5,602 nt of DNA from Nautiliaceae bacterium. GTDB taxonomy: Bacteria > Campylobacterota > Campylobacteria > Campylobacterales > Nautiliaceae. Under the pieces are notes generated by a model that saw only the letters and a list, made by a program, of their open reading frames with translations, ran no database searches and was not told where the DNA came from. The first letter of the stretch is position 1, and every line of letters starts with the position of its first letter. The stretch spans positions 1 to 5,602 of the forward strand of contig JALVUH010000144.1 of NCBI GenBank assembly GCA_027035735.1, in the 5' to 3' direction. Positions 5,586 to 5,602 of the stretch are shown in pieces. The translations under genes and the position numbers were made by a program.

Positions 5586-5602
5586 TGGCGGAGCCGACGG
5601 GA
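5586..5602 (-). tRNA. tRNA 3' end (partial, isotype unresolved; Ser or Asp most likely)
   Basis: Read on the - strand the last 17 bases are TCCCGTCGGCTCCGCCA. This fits the 3' end of a tRNA: last T-loop base, T-stem 3' arm CCCGT, acceptor 3' arm CGGCTCC, discriminator G, and encoded CCA. The matching 5' acceptor arm would be GGAGCCG. G73 fits Ser and Asp among others, and a GGAG start occurs in both. The anticodon lies outside the window, so the amino acid cannot be read. The tRNA points the same way as the pqi operon and ends 86 bp before its first codon. Confidence 0.82.

Noticed and set aside
1867..5602. Genomic island integrated at the tRNA
   Set aside because: The tRNA 3' end is next to the operon, but there is no integrase and no second copy of the tRNA 3' sequence in the window; the AT-rich operon looks like ordinary coding for this type of genome.

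Overview
The window is AT-rich and compact. It holds a gap gene on the + strand that converges on a block of six genes and one partial tRNA, all on the - strand. The mix of single-domain PqiA proteins, very AT-rich codon use, AGGAG ribosome binding sites and a promoter with a good -10 but no clear -35 suggests a Campylobacterota (epsilonproteobacterial) genome, perhaps a Nautiliales- or Arcobacter-like lineage. The phylum is a moderately confident inference; genus is not resolved.

Layout, left to right. Positions 14-1033 (+) encode a full-length glyceraldehyde-3-phosphate dehydrogenase whose cofactor-site residues look NADP-type rather than classical NAD-type. A perfect hairpin at 1031-1052 carries the stop codons of both gap and the convergent gene, and is probably a shared bidirectional terminator. 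Positions 1050-1790 (-) encode a REP-associated (RAYT-type) HUH tyrosine transposase with a C-terminal helix-turn-helix. A 76-bp spacer with nested AT-rich inverted repeats follows.

From 1867 to 5499 (-) lies a tightly packed five-gene operon, transcribed right to left: pqiA half 1, pqiA half 2, pqiB (three MCE domains), pqiC-like lipoprotein, and a small glycine-zipper lipoprotein. The genes overlap by 25, 8 and 4 nt, or sit 1 nt apart, so translation is probably coupled. Together they should form an ATP-independent envelope-spanning lipid conduit: PqiA in the inner membrane, PqiB as an inner-membrane-anchored tube across the periplasm, PqiC as an outer-membrane lipoprotein dock. The glycine-zipper lipoprotein is an unexplained extra component. 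The first gene has a perfect TATAAT ending 7 nt before its ATG and no Shine-Dalgarno, so its mRNA is probably leaderless.

At the right edge, 5586-5602 (-) is the 3' end of a tRNA with encoded CCA. No stretch over 300 bases lacks a gene. No CRISPR array, origin, riboswitch or intact insertion sequence was seen. The unusual points are the PqiA split into two coupled genes, the leaderless start, the glycine-zipper partner and the GAPDH cofactor-site changes.
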